From Sphingopyxis sp. H050 (lineage in GTDB: Bacteria > Pseudomonadota > Alphaproteobacteria > Sphingomonadales > Sphingomonadaceae): a DNA stretch of 64,000 nucleotides. The notes beneath the pieces were generated by a model. It saw only the letters and a list, made by a program, of their open reading frames with translations. It did no database searches and was not told where the DNA came from. This document shows, piece after piece, positions 7,844 to 16,278 of the stretch. Location of the stretch: contig NZ_LNRZ01000007.1 of assembly GCF_001468265.1 (NCBI RefSeq), forward strand, positions 124,001 to 188,000. Direction: 5' to 3'. Positions within the stretch are counted from its first letter, which is position 1, and each line of letters opens with the position of its first letter. The translations under genes and the position numbers were made by a program.

Positions 7844-9022
7844 ATGAGTTTCGATCCCGCCGCCGCGACCAAGGCCACTATCGACGCGCTCGGGCCCGAG
7901 GCGCTCGCCAAGGCCGCCGATTATACCCGGGGCAGCGAATGGCTGAGCTTCTGGAGCGTTGTCGTCGCGGCGCTCGTCGCCCTGCTCTTCATCCGCCTGC
8001 GCATCATCGACCGGATCGACGCAAGGCTCGCCAAGCGCGGTTTTGCGCTCCGCACCTTCCTCGTCTGCGCCGCCTTCCTGCTGCTCTCGGCGATCGTGAC
8101 CTTGCCGTGGGATATCTACACCGGCTGGTGGCGCGAGACCGCCTATGGCCGCACCAGCCAGCCGCTCGGCGACTGGCTGGGGCAGGGCGCGATCGGCATC
8201 GTGATCGGCGCGCTCTTCGGCGCGCTCTTCTTCCTCGGCATCTATGCGCTGATCCGCCGCGCCGGCAAGCGCTGGTGGATCTGGTCGGGCGGCCTCGCCG
8301 CCTTCGCGATTTCCACGGTGCTGCTGCTGTCGCCGGTCCTGATCGAGCCGCTGTTCAACGATTACAAGCCGGTGCCCGCGGGGCCGGTGCGCGACGCGCT
8401 CGTCGTCCAGGCGAAGGAAGCGGGGATCGACCCCGGCCGAATCTACATGTTCGACGGCTCGCGTCAGTCGAACAATTTCACCGCCAATGTCTCGGGCATC
8501 GGTCATTCGGCGCGCATCGCCATCTCCGACGTCGCGATGAAGGGCGCCTCGCTTGACGAGGTGCGCGCCGTCACCGGGCACGAGATCGGCCATTATGTCC
8601 TCGGCCAGGTCTGGCGGATGGTGATCGCCTTCTCGCTGCTCGCGATCCTGCTCTTCTTCCTCGCCGACCGGCTCTTCGGGCGGATCGCACGGGCGTTCGG
8701 CAGCGACGCCCAGGTCGGCGATCCGCGCGGCTTCCCGGTGATGATGTTCATCCTCTCGCTCTTCGGCTTCCTCGCGCTGCCGGTGCAGAACTATCTCGTC
8801 CGGACGGGAGAGACCGAGGCCGACCTTTATTCGGTGCAGACGGTGAACCTGCCCGACGCGATGGCGAGCGCGCTCGTCAAGACCGCCGAATATCGCAATC
8901 CGCGTCCGAACCCGGTCGAGGAGTTTATCTTCTACTCGCACCCCTCGGTCGAACGGCGCGTGCGCGCGGCGATGGAGTGGAAGGCGGCGCACCCGCCGGC
9001 CGAAACCCCGGCACCCGAATGA
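7844..9022 (+). CDS. M48-family CaaX-type (Ste24/HtpX-like) membrane zinc protease
   Basis: Polytopic inner-membrane metalloprotease of 392 residues. It has transmembrane segments before and after a cytosol-facing catalytic site, the zinc motif HEIGH in VTGHEIGHYV, and the third ligand region ETEADLYS. The arrangement (N-terminal helices, then the SNNFTANVSGIG region) matches bacterial homologues of the yeast CaaX endopeptidase Ste24. CTGGAGG is well spaced from the ATG. It overlaps nth by 4 nt (ATGA), so the two are co-translated although the functions look unrelated. Role: membrane-protein quality control by analogy with HtpX (inference). Confidence 0.9.
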   Translation: MSFDPAAATKATIDALGPEALAKAADYTRGSEWLSFWSVVVAALVALLFIRLRIIDRIDARLAKRGFALRTFLVCAAFLLLSAIVTLPWDIYTGWWRETAYGRTSQPLGDWLGQGAIGIVIGALFGALFFLGIYALIRRAGKRWWIWSGGLAAFAISTVLLLSPVLIEPLFNDYKPVPAGPVRDALVVQAKEAGIDPGRIYMFDGSRQSNNFTANVSGIGHSARIAISDVAMKGASLDEVRAVTGHEIGHYVLGQVWRMVIAFSLLAILLFFLADRLFGRIARAFGSDAQVGDPRGFPVMMFILSLFGFLALPVQNYLVRTGETEADLYSVQTVNLPDAMASALVKTAEYRNPRPNPVEEFIFYSHPSVERRVRAAMEWKAAHPPAETPAPE

Positions 9023-9675
9023 AGAAGGCCGACATCTTCGAATTCTACCGCCGTCTCGCCGAGCTCAACCCCAGTCCGGAGACCGAGCTCGAGTTCGGCA
9101 ACATCTACCAGCTGCTCGTCGCCGTCGTGCTGTCGGCGCAGGCGACCGACGTCGGGGTGAACAAGGCGACGCGGCGGCTGTTTCAGGCGGTGAAGACGCC
9201 CCAGCAAATGGTCGACCTCGGCGAAGACGGCCTCAAGCAGCACATCAAGACGATCGGGCTGTTCAATGCCAAGGCGAAGAATGTCATCGCGCTCAGCGAA
9301 ATCCTCGTTCGTGATTTTGGCGGCGAGGTGCCTGCCGACCGCGACACGCTCGTCGAGCTGCCCGGCGTCGGGCGCAAGACCGCCAACGTCGTGATGAACT
9401 GCGCTTTCGGGGCGGAGACCTTCGCGGTCGACACGCATATCTTCCGCGTCGGCAACCGCACCGGCCTCGCGCCGGGGAAAACGCCGCTCGCGGTCGAGAA
9501 GAAGCTCGACAAGCAAACCCCGCAGCCCTTCCGCGTCGGCGCCCACCATTGGCTGATCCTCCACGGCCGCTACATCTGCAAGGCGCGCACCCCCGAATGC
9601 TGGCGCTGCCCGGTGATCGACCTGTGCCGGTTCAAGCCCAAGACCCCGGCGCCGAAGGGGTGGAAGGCGGGATAA
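9019..9675 (+). CDS. nth: endonuclease III
   Basis: Base-excision-repair DNA glycosylase/AP lyase acting on oxidised pyrimidines. 218 residues with the helix-hairpin-helix LPGVGRKTANVV, catalytic Lys120 and Asp138 (VDTHIFRVGNR), and the [4Fe-4S] cluster cysteines 187, 194, 197 and 203 in the C-X6-C-X2-C-X5-C pattern. Starting at 9019 rather than at the upstream in-frame ATG gives the family N-terminus and an ATGA overlap with the M48 gene. Confidence 0.96.
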   Translation: MKKADIFEFYRRLAELNPSPETELEFGNIYQLLVAVVLSAQATDVGVNKATRRLFQAVKTPQQMVDLGEDGLKQHIKTIGLFNAKAKNVIALSEILVRDFGGEVPADRDTLVELPGVGRKTANVVMNCAFGAETFAVDTHIFRVGNRTGLAPGKTPLAVEKKLDKQTPQPFRVGAHHWLILHGRYICKARTPECWRCPVIDLCRFKPKTPAPKGWKAG

Positions 9676-9710
9676 GGGTGGCCGCTTTGGGGTGGTGAAC
9701 GGACCATCCT

Positions 9711-9856
9711 GATCCTCCCTGTCGCGAAGCGATGGGGAGGGGGACCATACGAAACATGGTGGAGGGGCGGCGGGCTGGCGCGGACGTTTGGGGCGTGAGC
9801 CCCTCCACCACCCTTCGGGTGGTCCCCCTCCCCACGGCTTCGCCGCAGGGAGGATC
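9711..9856. repeat. intergenic inverted-repeat element, family A (copy 2)
   Basis: The ends GATCCTCCC and GGGAGGATC are perfect complements; the internal arms GGGGAGGGGGACCAT...ATGGTGGAGGGG and CCCCTCCACCACCC...GGTCCCCCTCCCC pair imperfectly. The element is closely related to the one at 1580-1726. It fills most of the 236-bp gap between the convergent nth and SDR genes, where it could fold in either transcript. Confidence 0.75.
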
Positions 9857-9911
9857 AGGAGCGACCGCAACCACCCGTTCTTGGACCGCCCCGCCCACTA
9901 GGCCCCGCCGA

Positions 9912-10625
9912 CTAGGCCCCGAACGCGCCGTCGATCGTGTGCATCGCGCCGGTGACGAAACCCGCCTCGGGGCCGGCCAGCCACGCCACCATGCCCGCGA
10001 CCTCCTCGGGGCGCCCATGGCGCTTGATCGCCATAAAGCCGTGCATCAGCTCGCGCATCGGGCCGTCCTCGGGATTGGCGTCGGTGTCCACCGGGCCCGG
10101 TTGCACGATGTTGATGGTGATCCCGCGCGGCCCGAAATCGCGCGCCAGCCCGCGCGCCATGCCCTGGAGCGCCGATTTGCTGAGCGCATAGGAGGCCATG
10201 CCGGGCACGGGCATGCGGTCGCCGTTGACCGATCCGATCACGATGACGCGGCCGCCCTCGGGCATCTGCCGCGCCGCCTCGACCGATGCATGATAGGGGG
10301 CGTTGACGTTGACGCGGATCAGCCGGTCGACCTCGTCGGGGTCGAGGTCGAGCGCGTCGCCGAACAGCGCGAAGCCGGCATTGACGACCAGAATATCGAG
10401 CGGCCCGCTGTCGCGCACGCGCGCAATCACCGCGTCGCGATCGCCGCTGTCGGTCGCCGCCGCCGTCGTCCCGGTCTCCGCTGCCAGCTGCTCGGCGGCG
10501 GCCTGCGACCCATTATAGGTGAAGACGACCTTGGCGCCGTCGGCCGCGAAACGGCGGACGATCGCCGCGCCGATCCCGCGGCTGCCGCCGAGGACGAGAA
10601 CGGATTTTCCTTGAAAGTCGGACAT
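9912..10625 (-). CDS. SDR-family NAD(P)-dependent oxidoreductase
   Basis: Classical short-chain dehydrogenase of 237 residues with the cofactor loop GGSRGIG (13-19), NAG (82-84) and the catalytic Ser132, Tyr146 and Lys150 (YALSK). It resembles FabG-like SDRs of unknown specificity. It is divergent from the TetR gene at 10702 with 76 bp between the starts, an arrangement in which the TetR protein usually controls the oxidoreductase; an imperfect inverted repeat lies in that gap. Possible role: reduction or oxidation of a toxic carbonyl (inference). Confidence 0.88.
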   Translation of the reverse strand: MSDFQGKSVLVLGGSRGIGAAIVRRFAADGAKVVFTYNGSQAAAEQLAAETGTTAAATDSGDRDAVIARVRDSGPLDILVVNAGFALFGDALDLDPDEVDRLIRVNVNAPYHASVEAARQMPEGGRVIVIGSVNGDRMPVPGMASYALSKSALQGMARGLARDFGPRGITINIVQPGPVDTDANPEDGPMRELMHGFMAIKRHGRPEEVAGMVAWLAGPEAGFVTGAMHTIDGAFGA

Positions 10626-10643
10626 GGGAAGATTCCTTGCTTA

Positions 10644-10662
10644 TTAATGTAGGGATCACTAA
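10644..10662. promoter_or_regulatory. candidate operator between SDR and TetR genes
   Basis: TTAATG and CACTAA, 7 bp apart, form an imperfect inverted repeat (5 of 6 positions) in an AT-rich island of an otherwise GC-rich region, between divergent starts. The position fits an autoregulatory TetR site; the symmetry is weak. Confidence 0.3.
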
Positions 10663-10701
10663 ATAAATTCGCGAAGGCTATCGTCAAGGTGTTTTGTAAC
10701 A

Positions 10702-11292
10702 GTGACTACAAATAATTCCCGTCCGCGCGGCCGCCCACGCCGTTTCGACCCCGACGCGGCGGTCGCCACCGCGCAGCAGCTGTTCCATGCCCGCGGCTAC
10801 GACGCGGTCAGCGTCGCCGACGTCACCGACGCGCTCGGCATCAATCCGCCCAGTTTCTACGCCGCCTTCGGCAGCAAGGCCGGCCTGTATCGGCGCGTGC
10901 TCGATCACTGGACCGACACCGCGGCGATTCCGCTCGCCGACATCCTGCGCCCCGACGTCGCGGTCGCCGATGCGCTGGCCGCGATGCTGGAGGAGGCGGC
11001 GCGCCGTTACGCCGCCGATCCGGCGGCGGGCGGCTGCCTCGTGCTGGAAGGCACGCGCTGTCACGACGACGGCGCGCGCGAAGCGGCGCGCGCCTTCAAT
11101 GCGGATGCCGAGGCCTTCATCCGCGCCTATGTCGCCGCCCGTCATCCCGACGCCGCCGACGCCGTCACCGATTTCGTCAGCACCACGATGGCGGGCCTGT
11201 CGGCCAAGGCGCGCAGCGGTCACGACCTGCCGCGCCTCCTCGCGACCGCGCGCCTCGCCCGACACGCGCTCGGGGAAATCCTGCCGGCCTGA
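10702..11292 (+). CDS. TetR/AcrR-family transcriptional regulator
   Basis: 196-residue repressor-type protein. The N-terminal helix-turn-helix is visible as AVATAQQLFHARGYDAVSVA followed by VTDALGINPPSFYAAFGSK, a typical TetR DNA-binding domain, and the C-terminal ligand domain is helical. It starts with GTG; no in-frame ATG gives the domain. Divergent from the SDR gene, which is its likely target. Effector unknown. Confidence 0.9.
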   Translation: MTTNNSRPRGRPRRFDPDAAVATAQQLFHARGYDAVSVADVTDALGINPPSFYAAFGSKAGLYRRVLDHWTDTAAIPLADILRPDVAVADALAAMLEEAARRYAADPAAGGCLVLEGTRCHDDGAREAARAFNADAEAFIRAYVAARHPDAADAVTDFVSTTMAGLSAKARSGHDLPRLLATARLARHALGEILPA

Positions 11293-11300
11293 AGAGGGTT

Positions 11301-11434
11301 CGCGCAAAGACGAATGACGCGAAGCGGTTGGTCCATGGCGCGCGTCCGTGCACCAAATCGCGGGGCGCGCCTTTTGGCCGCCTGCGGGCGCTGGCCGGCC
11401 CGGAAAGTTGGCCCGGCCCCCGCGTCTTTGCGCG
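11301..11434. repeat. inverted repeat CGCGCAAAGACG / CGTCTTTGCGCG
   Basis: Two perfectly complementary 12-bp arms (11301-11312 and 11423-11434) flank about 110 bp between the TetR and M20 peptidase genes. The arms match the CGCAAAGACG type of extragenic repeat. No gene is visible inside; the interior is a GC-rich sequence with further small inverted repeats. Confidence 0.6.
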
Positions 11435-11509
11435 GCCCATTTGTCGTCGCCCTTGCGCCGCGCGCGACTCCCCTTGCGCAACGCGCGCGACGCGCCATAA
11501 CCCGTTGCC

Positions 11510-12883
11510 ATGCGAAACCTTACCGCCCCCATCGCCCTCGCCGCCGCCCTGCTGGCCGCGGCGCCCGTCCACGCCAAGCCCGCCGATACCGACGCGGCGA
11601 AAAAGATCCTGAAGGACAGCATCGCGATCCCGACGGTGATGGGCCGCGGCAAGGTGCCCGAGCTGGCGGCCTATTACGCGAGCGTGCTGAAGGCGGCGGG
11701 CTACAGCGACGCCGATATCGAAATCACCCCCATGGGCGAGACCGCGACCTTCGCCGCGACCCTGCACGGCACGACCAGGCAAAAGCCGATCGTCCTGCTC
11801 GGCCATATGGACGTCGTCGAGGCCGATCCGAAGGACTGGACGCGCGATCCCTTCGTGCCCGTCGAGGAGAATGGCTATATTTTCGGCCGCGGGTCGGAGG
11901 ATAACAAGTTCGACGTCTCGATGATGGTCGCGACGATGGCGCAATTGAAGAAGGACGGTTTCAAGCCCAAGCGCTCGATCATCCTGCTGCTCTCGGGCGA
12001 CGAGGAAACCTCGATGACGACGACGCGCGCGCTCGCGGCCAAATACAAGAACGCCGAGTTCGCGCTGAACGGCGACGGCGGCGGCGGGCTGATCGGCGAG
12101 GACGGCAAGCCCAAATATTACGGGCTGCAGGCGGGCGAGAAGACCTATGCCGACTTCACGCTCGAAGTCACCAACCCCGGCGGGCACAGCTCGCGCCCCG
12201 GGGCGGTCAATGCGATCGCCGAGCTGTCCGAAGCGCTCGCGAAGATCGGCGCCTATCGCTTCACGCCGCAGCAGAACGAGCTGACCAAGGTCGGCATGCC
12301 GATCGTCGCCGATCAGGTCGGCGGCGACATTGGCGCCGCGCTGAAAGCCTTTGCCGCGAACCCCGGCGACGCGAACGCGATCGCCGCGATCCGCGCCGAT
12401 CCCGAATATATCGGCCAGATCGGCACCACCTGCGTGCCGACGCTGGTGAAGGGCGGCCATGCCGAGAACGCGCTCCCCCAGCGCGCGACGGCCAACATCA
12501 ATTGCCGCATCTTCCCCGGCGTCCCGGTCGAAACGGTTCGCGCCGAACTCGAAAAGGTCATCGGCGACCCGGGGGTCAAGGTGAACACCGATCCGGATGC
12601 CAGCGCCAGCGACGCCTCGCCGCTGCGCCCCGACGTCGTCGCGGCGGTGACCAAGGCGGTCCACGCCCGCGCGCCGGGCTTGCCGATCATCCCGTCGATG
12701 AGCGCGGGCGCGACCGACAGCTATCATTTCCGCATCCAGGGCGTGCCGAGCTACGGCGTTGCGGGCCTCTTTTCGAAGGCCAGCGACAGCTATGCCCACG
12801 GGCTCAACGAGCGCGTCCCGGTCGACGCAATCGCCCCGGCGCTCGCGCATTGGGACAGCCTGCTGCGCGATCTGTCGAAATAA
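11510..12883 (+). CDS. secreted M20/M28-type zinc metallopeptidase
   Basis: 457-residue exported aminoacylase/carboxypeptidase-like enzyme. The N-terminal signal peptide ends near HAKPA (about residue 22). The M20 di-zinc site is clear: His99 and Asp101 (GHMDVV), bridging Asp131 (GRGSEDNK), Glu165/Glu166 (GDEETS), and the dimerisation/substrate segment NPGGHSSRP. A late His in SYAHGLNER supplies the last ligand. Likely a periplasmic dipeptidase or N-acyl-amino-acid hydrolase. It ends 3 bp from the convergent TetR gene. Confidence 0.9.
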   Translation: MRNLTAPIALAAALLAAAPVHAKPADTDAAKKILKDSIAIPTVMGRGKVPELAAYYASVLKAAGYSDADIEITPMGETATFAATLHGTTRQKPIVLLGHMDVVEADPKDWTRDPFVPVEENGYIFGRGSEDNKFDVSMMVATMAQLKKDGFKPKRSIILLLSGDEETSMTTTRALAAKYKNAEFALNGDGGGGLIGEDGKPKYYGLQAGEKTYADFTLEVTNPGGHSSRPGAVNAIAELSEALAKIGAYRFTPQQNELTKVGMPIVADQVGGDIGAALKAFAANPGDANAIAAIRADPEYIGQIGTTCVPTLVKGGHAENALPQRATANINCRIFPGVPVETVRAELEKVIGDPGVKVNTDPDASASDASPLRPDVVAAVTKAVHARAPGLPIIPSMSAGATDSYHFRIQGVPSYGVAGLFSKASDSYAHGLNERVPVDAIAPALAHWDSLLRDLSK

Positions 12884-12886
12884 GGA

Positions 12887-13477
12887 TCAGACGAGTGCGC
12901 CGACCGCGCGCTCGACCATCTGGGCCGCCGCCTCGGCGCCGAAACTTCCGGCGTCGAGCGACAGTTCGAGCCACAGCCCGTCGACCATCGCGGTCAGCAT
13001 GATCGCCAGCCGGTCGGCGTCGGCGGCGCCGCACGCGGCCAGCAACTCGCCCAGCCGCTCGCGATAGCCGGCGTAACTTTCCGCGTGGATCGCCGCCATT
13101 CGCGCATCGCTCCGCGCCAGCGCCCAGAAGGCGGTCCACGCGCCGAGCAGTTCGGGATCGGTGACGGGCGGGCGAAAGCTTGCGGTGAGATAGGCGGTCA
13201 GCCGCACGCGCGGGTCGGCGCCCGCATCCGCGACCGCTGCGGCGAAAATCGCATCCATCCGGTCGCTCGTCGCCTGATAGGTCGCGGCGACCAGATCGTC
13301 GATGCCCGCGAAATAATGGCGCAGCAGCCCCGGCGACACCCCCGCCTTGGCACAGATCGCGCGCACGTTCGTCCCCGCCAGCCCCGCTTGGGCAAGCACC
13401 GCCGTGGTCGCCTCGACCAGGTCCGCCCGGCGGGCATCGGCGCTTTCGCGCGTAAAGGCTTGGCGAACGGCGGTCAT
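12887..13477 (-). CDS. TetR-family regulator (BetI-like) divergent from the Rieske oxygenase gene
   Basis: 196-residue regulator with the TetR helix-turn-helix (VEATTAVLAQAGLAGTNVRA then ICAKAGVSPGLLRHYFAGID), closest in look to the BetI subgroup. I start at the ATG at 13477; a further ATG at 13489 sits inside the operator palindrome and would add only four residues. A long open frame continues further upstream but is antisense to the Rieske gene and is not real. The divergent arrangement around an 18-bp palindrome strongly suggests autoregulation and control of the oxygenase operon. Confidence 0.88.
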   Translation of the reverse strand: MTAVRQAFTRESADARRADLVEATTAVLAQAGLAGTNVRAICAKAGVSPGLLRHYFAGIDDLVAATYQATSDRMDAIFAAAVADAGADPRVRLTAYLTASFRPPVTDPELLGAWTAFWALARSDARMAAIHAESYAGYRERLGELLAACGAADADRLAIMLTAMVDGLWLELSLDAGSFGAEAAAQMVERAVGALV

Positions 13478-13480
13478 CTT

Positions 13481-13498
13481 GTTATACATATGTACAAC
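13481..13498. promoter_or_regulatory. 18-bp near-perfect palindrome, likely TetR operator
   Basis: GTTATACATATGTACAAC is a palindrome with a single mismatched pair; the central TACATATGTA is perfect. It lies between the divergent starts of the TetR gene (13477) and the Rieske oxygenase gene (13511), so repressor bound there would cover both promoters or leaders. AT-rich in a GC-rich context. Confidence 0.7.
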
Positions 13499-13510
13499 AA
13501 GGATCGACTC

Positions 13511-14677
13511 ATGGCAACGCTGCGCGACACTTTCGACAACATCGACCCGCTCGACGGCTGGTCGCTGCCGGCGTGGACCTACAGCGATCCCGATTTCTAC
13601 GCGGTCGAGCTGGAGCGCATCTTCCGCCCCAGCTGGCAGGTCGTCTGCCACGACAGCGACATCCCGAACCCGGGCGACTGGCACAGCATCGACTATTGCG
13701 GCGAAAGCGTCATCGTCGTGCGCGGCGCCGACCGCACCGTCCGCGCCTTCACCAATGTCTGCCGCCACCGCGGCTCGCGCCTCGTCGATGGCGCGGCGGG
13801 CTGCGCGAAGAAGCTCGTCTGTCCCTATCATGCCTGGACCTATGAACTCGACGGCCGGCTGACCGGCGTGCCCGATTCGGCGAGCTATCCGACGCTCGAC
13901 AGGGGCAAGGCGGGGCTGGTCCCTGTCGGCCTCGAACAATGGCGCGGCTTCTGGTTCGTCCGGCTCGAGGATGATGGCGGTCCCTCGGTCGCTTCGATGA
14001 TGGCGCCCTATGAGGCGCAGGTCGCCCCCTATCGTTTCGAGGAACTCGGCGCGCTCGGCCGCGTCACGCTGCGCCCGCGCAAGGTCAACTGGAAGAATGT
14101 CGGCGACAATTATTCGGACGGCCTCCACATCCCCGTCGCGCATCCCGGCCTCACGCGCCTGTTCGGTAAAAGCTATGGGGTCGAGGCAACCGATCATGTC
14201 GACCGCATGTGGGGCGATCTGATCGACCGCCCGTCGGCCAATTGGTCCGAGCGCCTGTATCAGCGGCTGCTGCCCCCGGTGCCGCACCTGCCCGACGCCA
14301 ACCAGCGCCACTGGCTTTATTTCAAGCTGTGGCCCAACGTCGCCTTCGACATCTATCCCGACCAGGTCGATTTCATGCAATGGCTGCCGACCGGGCCGAC
14401 GACCTGCCTGATCCGTGAAATCAGCTACGTCCTGCCCGACGAGCGCCGCGAGATGAAGGCCGCGCGCTATTTGAACTGGCGCATCAACCGCCAGGTCAAT
14501 GCCGAGGACACCGAACTGATCACCCGCGTCCAGCAGGGCATGCAGTCGAAAAGCTTCACCATGGGACCGCTCAGCGACAAGGAAGTCTGCCTCAAGCATT
14601 TCTGCGCCCGGATGCGCGACCTGATCCCCGAATCCCGCCTCGAACAAGCCCCGCGTGCGGGATGGAGCAAAGCATGA
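13511..14677 (+). CDS. Rieske non-heme iron oxygenase, alpha subunit
   Basis: Catalytic subunit of a ring-hydroxylating or N-demethylating oxygenase, 388 residues. The N-terminal Rieske [2Fe-2S] domain has Cys84-X-His86 and Cys104-X2-His107 (CRHRGSR, CPYHAW). The catalytic domain has the mononuclear-iron motif DNYSDGLHIPVAH with bridging Asp203 and ligands His206 and His211; a third Asp ligand probably lies in NAEDTELITRVQQ near the C-terminus. AAGGA precedes the ATG. No beta subunit, ferredoxin or plant-type reductase is nearby, so electrons must come from elsewhere or from the coupled flavoprotein. Substrate unknown. ATGA overlap with the next gene. Confidence 0.9.
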   Translation: MATLRDTFDNIDPLDGWSLPAWTYSDPDFYAVELERIFRPSWQVVCHDSDIPNPGDWHSIDYCGESVIVVRGADRTVRAFTNVCRHRGSRLVDGAAGCAKKLVCPYHAWTYELDGRLTGVPDSASYPTLDRGKAGLVPVGLEQWRGFWFVRLEDDGGPSVASMMAPYEAQVAPYRFEELGALGRVTLRPRKVNWKNVGDNYSDGLHIPVAHPGLTRLFGKSYGVEATDHVDRMWGDLIDRPSANWSERLYQRLLPPVPHLPDANQRHWLYFKLWPNVAFDIYPDQVDFMQWLPTGPTTCLIREISYVLPDERREMKAARYLNWRINRQVNAEDTELITRVQQGMQSKSFTMGPLSDKEVCLKHFCARMRDLIPESRLEQAPRAGWSKA

Positions 14678-16278
14678 CCAAAGCCTATGACGCCCTGATT
14701 ATCGGCGCCGGCCACAACGGCCTCGTCTGCGCCTTCTATCTCGCCAAAGCGGGGCTGAAGGTGCGCATCGTCGAGGCGCGGGACGTCGTTGGCGGCGCCG
14801 CGGTGACCGAGGAATTTGCACCGGGGTTCCGCAATTCGGTCGCCAGCTACACGGTCAGCCTGCTCCAGCCGAAGGTCATCGCCGACATGAAGCTCGCCGA
14901 TCATGGCTATCGCGTGATCGAGCGGCCGATCAGCAACTTCCTGCCGCAAGAGGATGGCGGCTATCTGAAACTCGGCGGCGGGCTCGAACGCACGCAAAAG
15001 GAATTTGCGCGCTTCTCGGCGCACGACGCGGCGCGCCTACCCGAATATTATGACATGCTCGAAGGTGTCGCCGACGTGCTGCGTGATCTTGCGCTGGAGT
15101 CGCCTCCAAATGTGGGCGACGGCTTCAAGACGTTGATCGACGCCGCGCGGCAGGGGCGCGGCCTCACCAGGCTCAGCCTGTCGCAGCAGCGCGACGTGCT
15201 CGAACTCTTCACCAAGTCGGCGCGCACCTTCCTCGACAGCTGGTTCGAGAGCGAGGCGGTCAAGGCCGCCTTCGGCTTCGACGCGGTGGTCGGCAACTAT
15301 GCCAGCCCGGACACGCCGGGCAGCGCCTACGTCCTGCTCCACCACGTGTTCGGCGAAGTGAATGGCAAGAAGGGCGCATGGGGCCACAGCGTCGGCGGTA
15401 TGGGCGCGATCACGCAGATGATGGCCAAGGTCTGCCGCGACTTGGGCGTCGAGATCAGCCTCGAAAGCCCGGTCGCCAGGGTGTTGGTCGATGGCGGCAA
15501 GGCGGTCGGGGTCAAGCTGGTCGGCGGCGAGGAAATCGCCGCGGCGCGGGTGATCGCCAATGTCGGGCCGAAGCTGCTTTACGAGCGGATGATGGGCGAG
15601 GGCGATATCGCGCCTGAATTCCGCCGCCGGATCAAGGCGTTCAAGGCGGGCAGCGGCACCTTCCGCATGAATGTCGCGCTCAGCGAACTGCCCCGATTCA
15701 CCTGCCTTCCGGAGCCGGGCGAGCATCACCAGTCGGGGATCATCATCGCCCCGACGCTCGACTATATGGACAAGGCGTTCCTCGACGCGAAGGACCATGG
15801 CTGGTCGAAGAAGCCGATCGTCGAGATGCTCATCCCCTCGACCGTCGACGACAGCCTGGCCCCCCCGGGTTGCCACGTCGCCAGCCTCTTCTGCCAGCAG
15901 TTCGCGCCCGAGCTTCCGAACGGACGCGACTGGGACGCCGAGGAAGGCAAGGCGGCCGATACCGTCATCGATACCGTCGAGGCGCACGCTCCGGGCTTCC
16001 GCGCCTCGATCGTCGGGCGCCAGATCCTCAGCCCCAAGGGCCTCGAACGCAAGTTCGGCCTCGTCGGCGGCGACATCATGCACGGCAACATGAGCCTCGA
16101 CCAGCTGTGGTCGGCGCGCCCGGTGCTCGGCAACGGCGCCTATCGCGGGCCGCTCAAGGGGCTTTATATGTGCGGCGCGGGCACGCATCCGGGCGGCGGC
16201 GTCACCGGCGCGCCGGGGCATAATGCCGCGCAGGTGATCCTACGCGACCGGGGTTTCTTCGCGCCCAAATGGCGTTGA
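14674..16278 (+). CDS. FAD-dependent oxidoreductase of the phytoene-desaturase/PYNDRL-like family
   Basis: 534-residue two-dinucleotide-binding flavoprotein. The N-terminal FAD motif is IIGAGHNGLVCAFYLAKAG followed by EARDVVGG, and the C-terminal FAD contact is GLYMCGAGTHPGGGVTGAPG, as in carotenoid-desaturase-like oxidoreductases (the mammalian PYROXD2 group). The start at 14674 gives a 4-nt ATGA overlap with the Rieske gene; an in-frame ATG at 14662 is possible. Coupling suggests that it acts on the same substrate pathway or oxidises the oxygenase product. It runs 39 bp into the convergent APC permease gene. Confidence 0.88.
   Translation: MTKAYDALIIGAGHNGLVCAFYLAKAGLKVRIVEARDVVGGAAVTEEFAPGFRNSVASYTVSLLQPKVIADMKLADHGYRVIERPISNFLPQEDGGYLKLGGGLERTQKEFARFSAHDAARLPEYYDMLEGVADVLRDLALESPPNVGDGFKTLIDAARQGRGLTRLSLSQQRDVLELFTKSARTFLDSWFESEAVKAAFGFDAVVGNYASPDTPGSAYVLLHHVFGEVNGKKGAWGHSVGGMGAITQMMAKVCRDLGVEISLESPVARVLVDGGKAVGVKLVGGEEIAAARVIANVGPKLLYERMMGEGDIAPEFRRRIKAFKAGSGTFRMNVALSELPRFTCLPEPGEHHQSGIIIAPTLDYMDKAFLDAKDHGWSKKPIVEMLIPSTVDDSLAPPGCHVASLFCQQFAPELPNGRDWDAEEGKAADTVIDTVEAHAPGFRASIVGRQILSPKGLERKFGLVGGDIMHGNMSLDQLWSARPVLGNGAYRGPLKGLYMCGAGTHPGGGVTGAPGHNAAQVILRDRGFFAPKWR

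Noticed and set aside
13490..14647. Minus-strand extension of the TetR gene through the Rieske gene
   Set aside because: Only the last 196 residues have TetR features; the remainder is antisense to clear Rieske motifs, and the operator palindrome marks the real start region.
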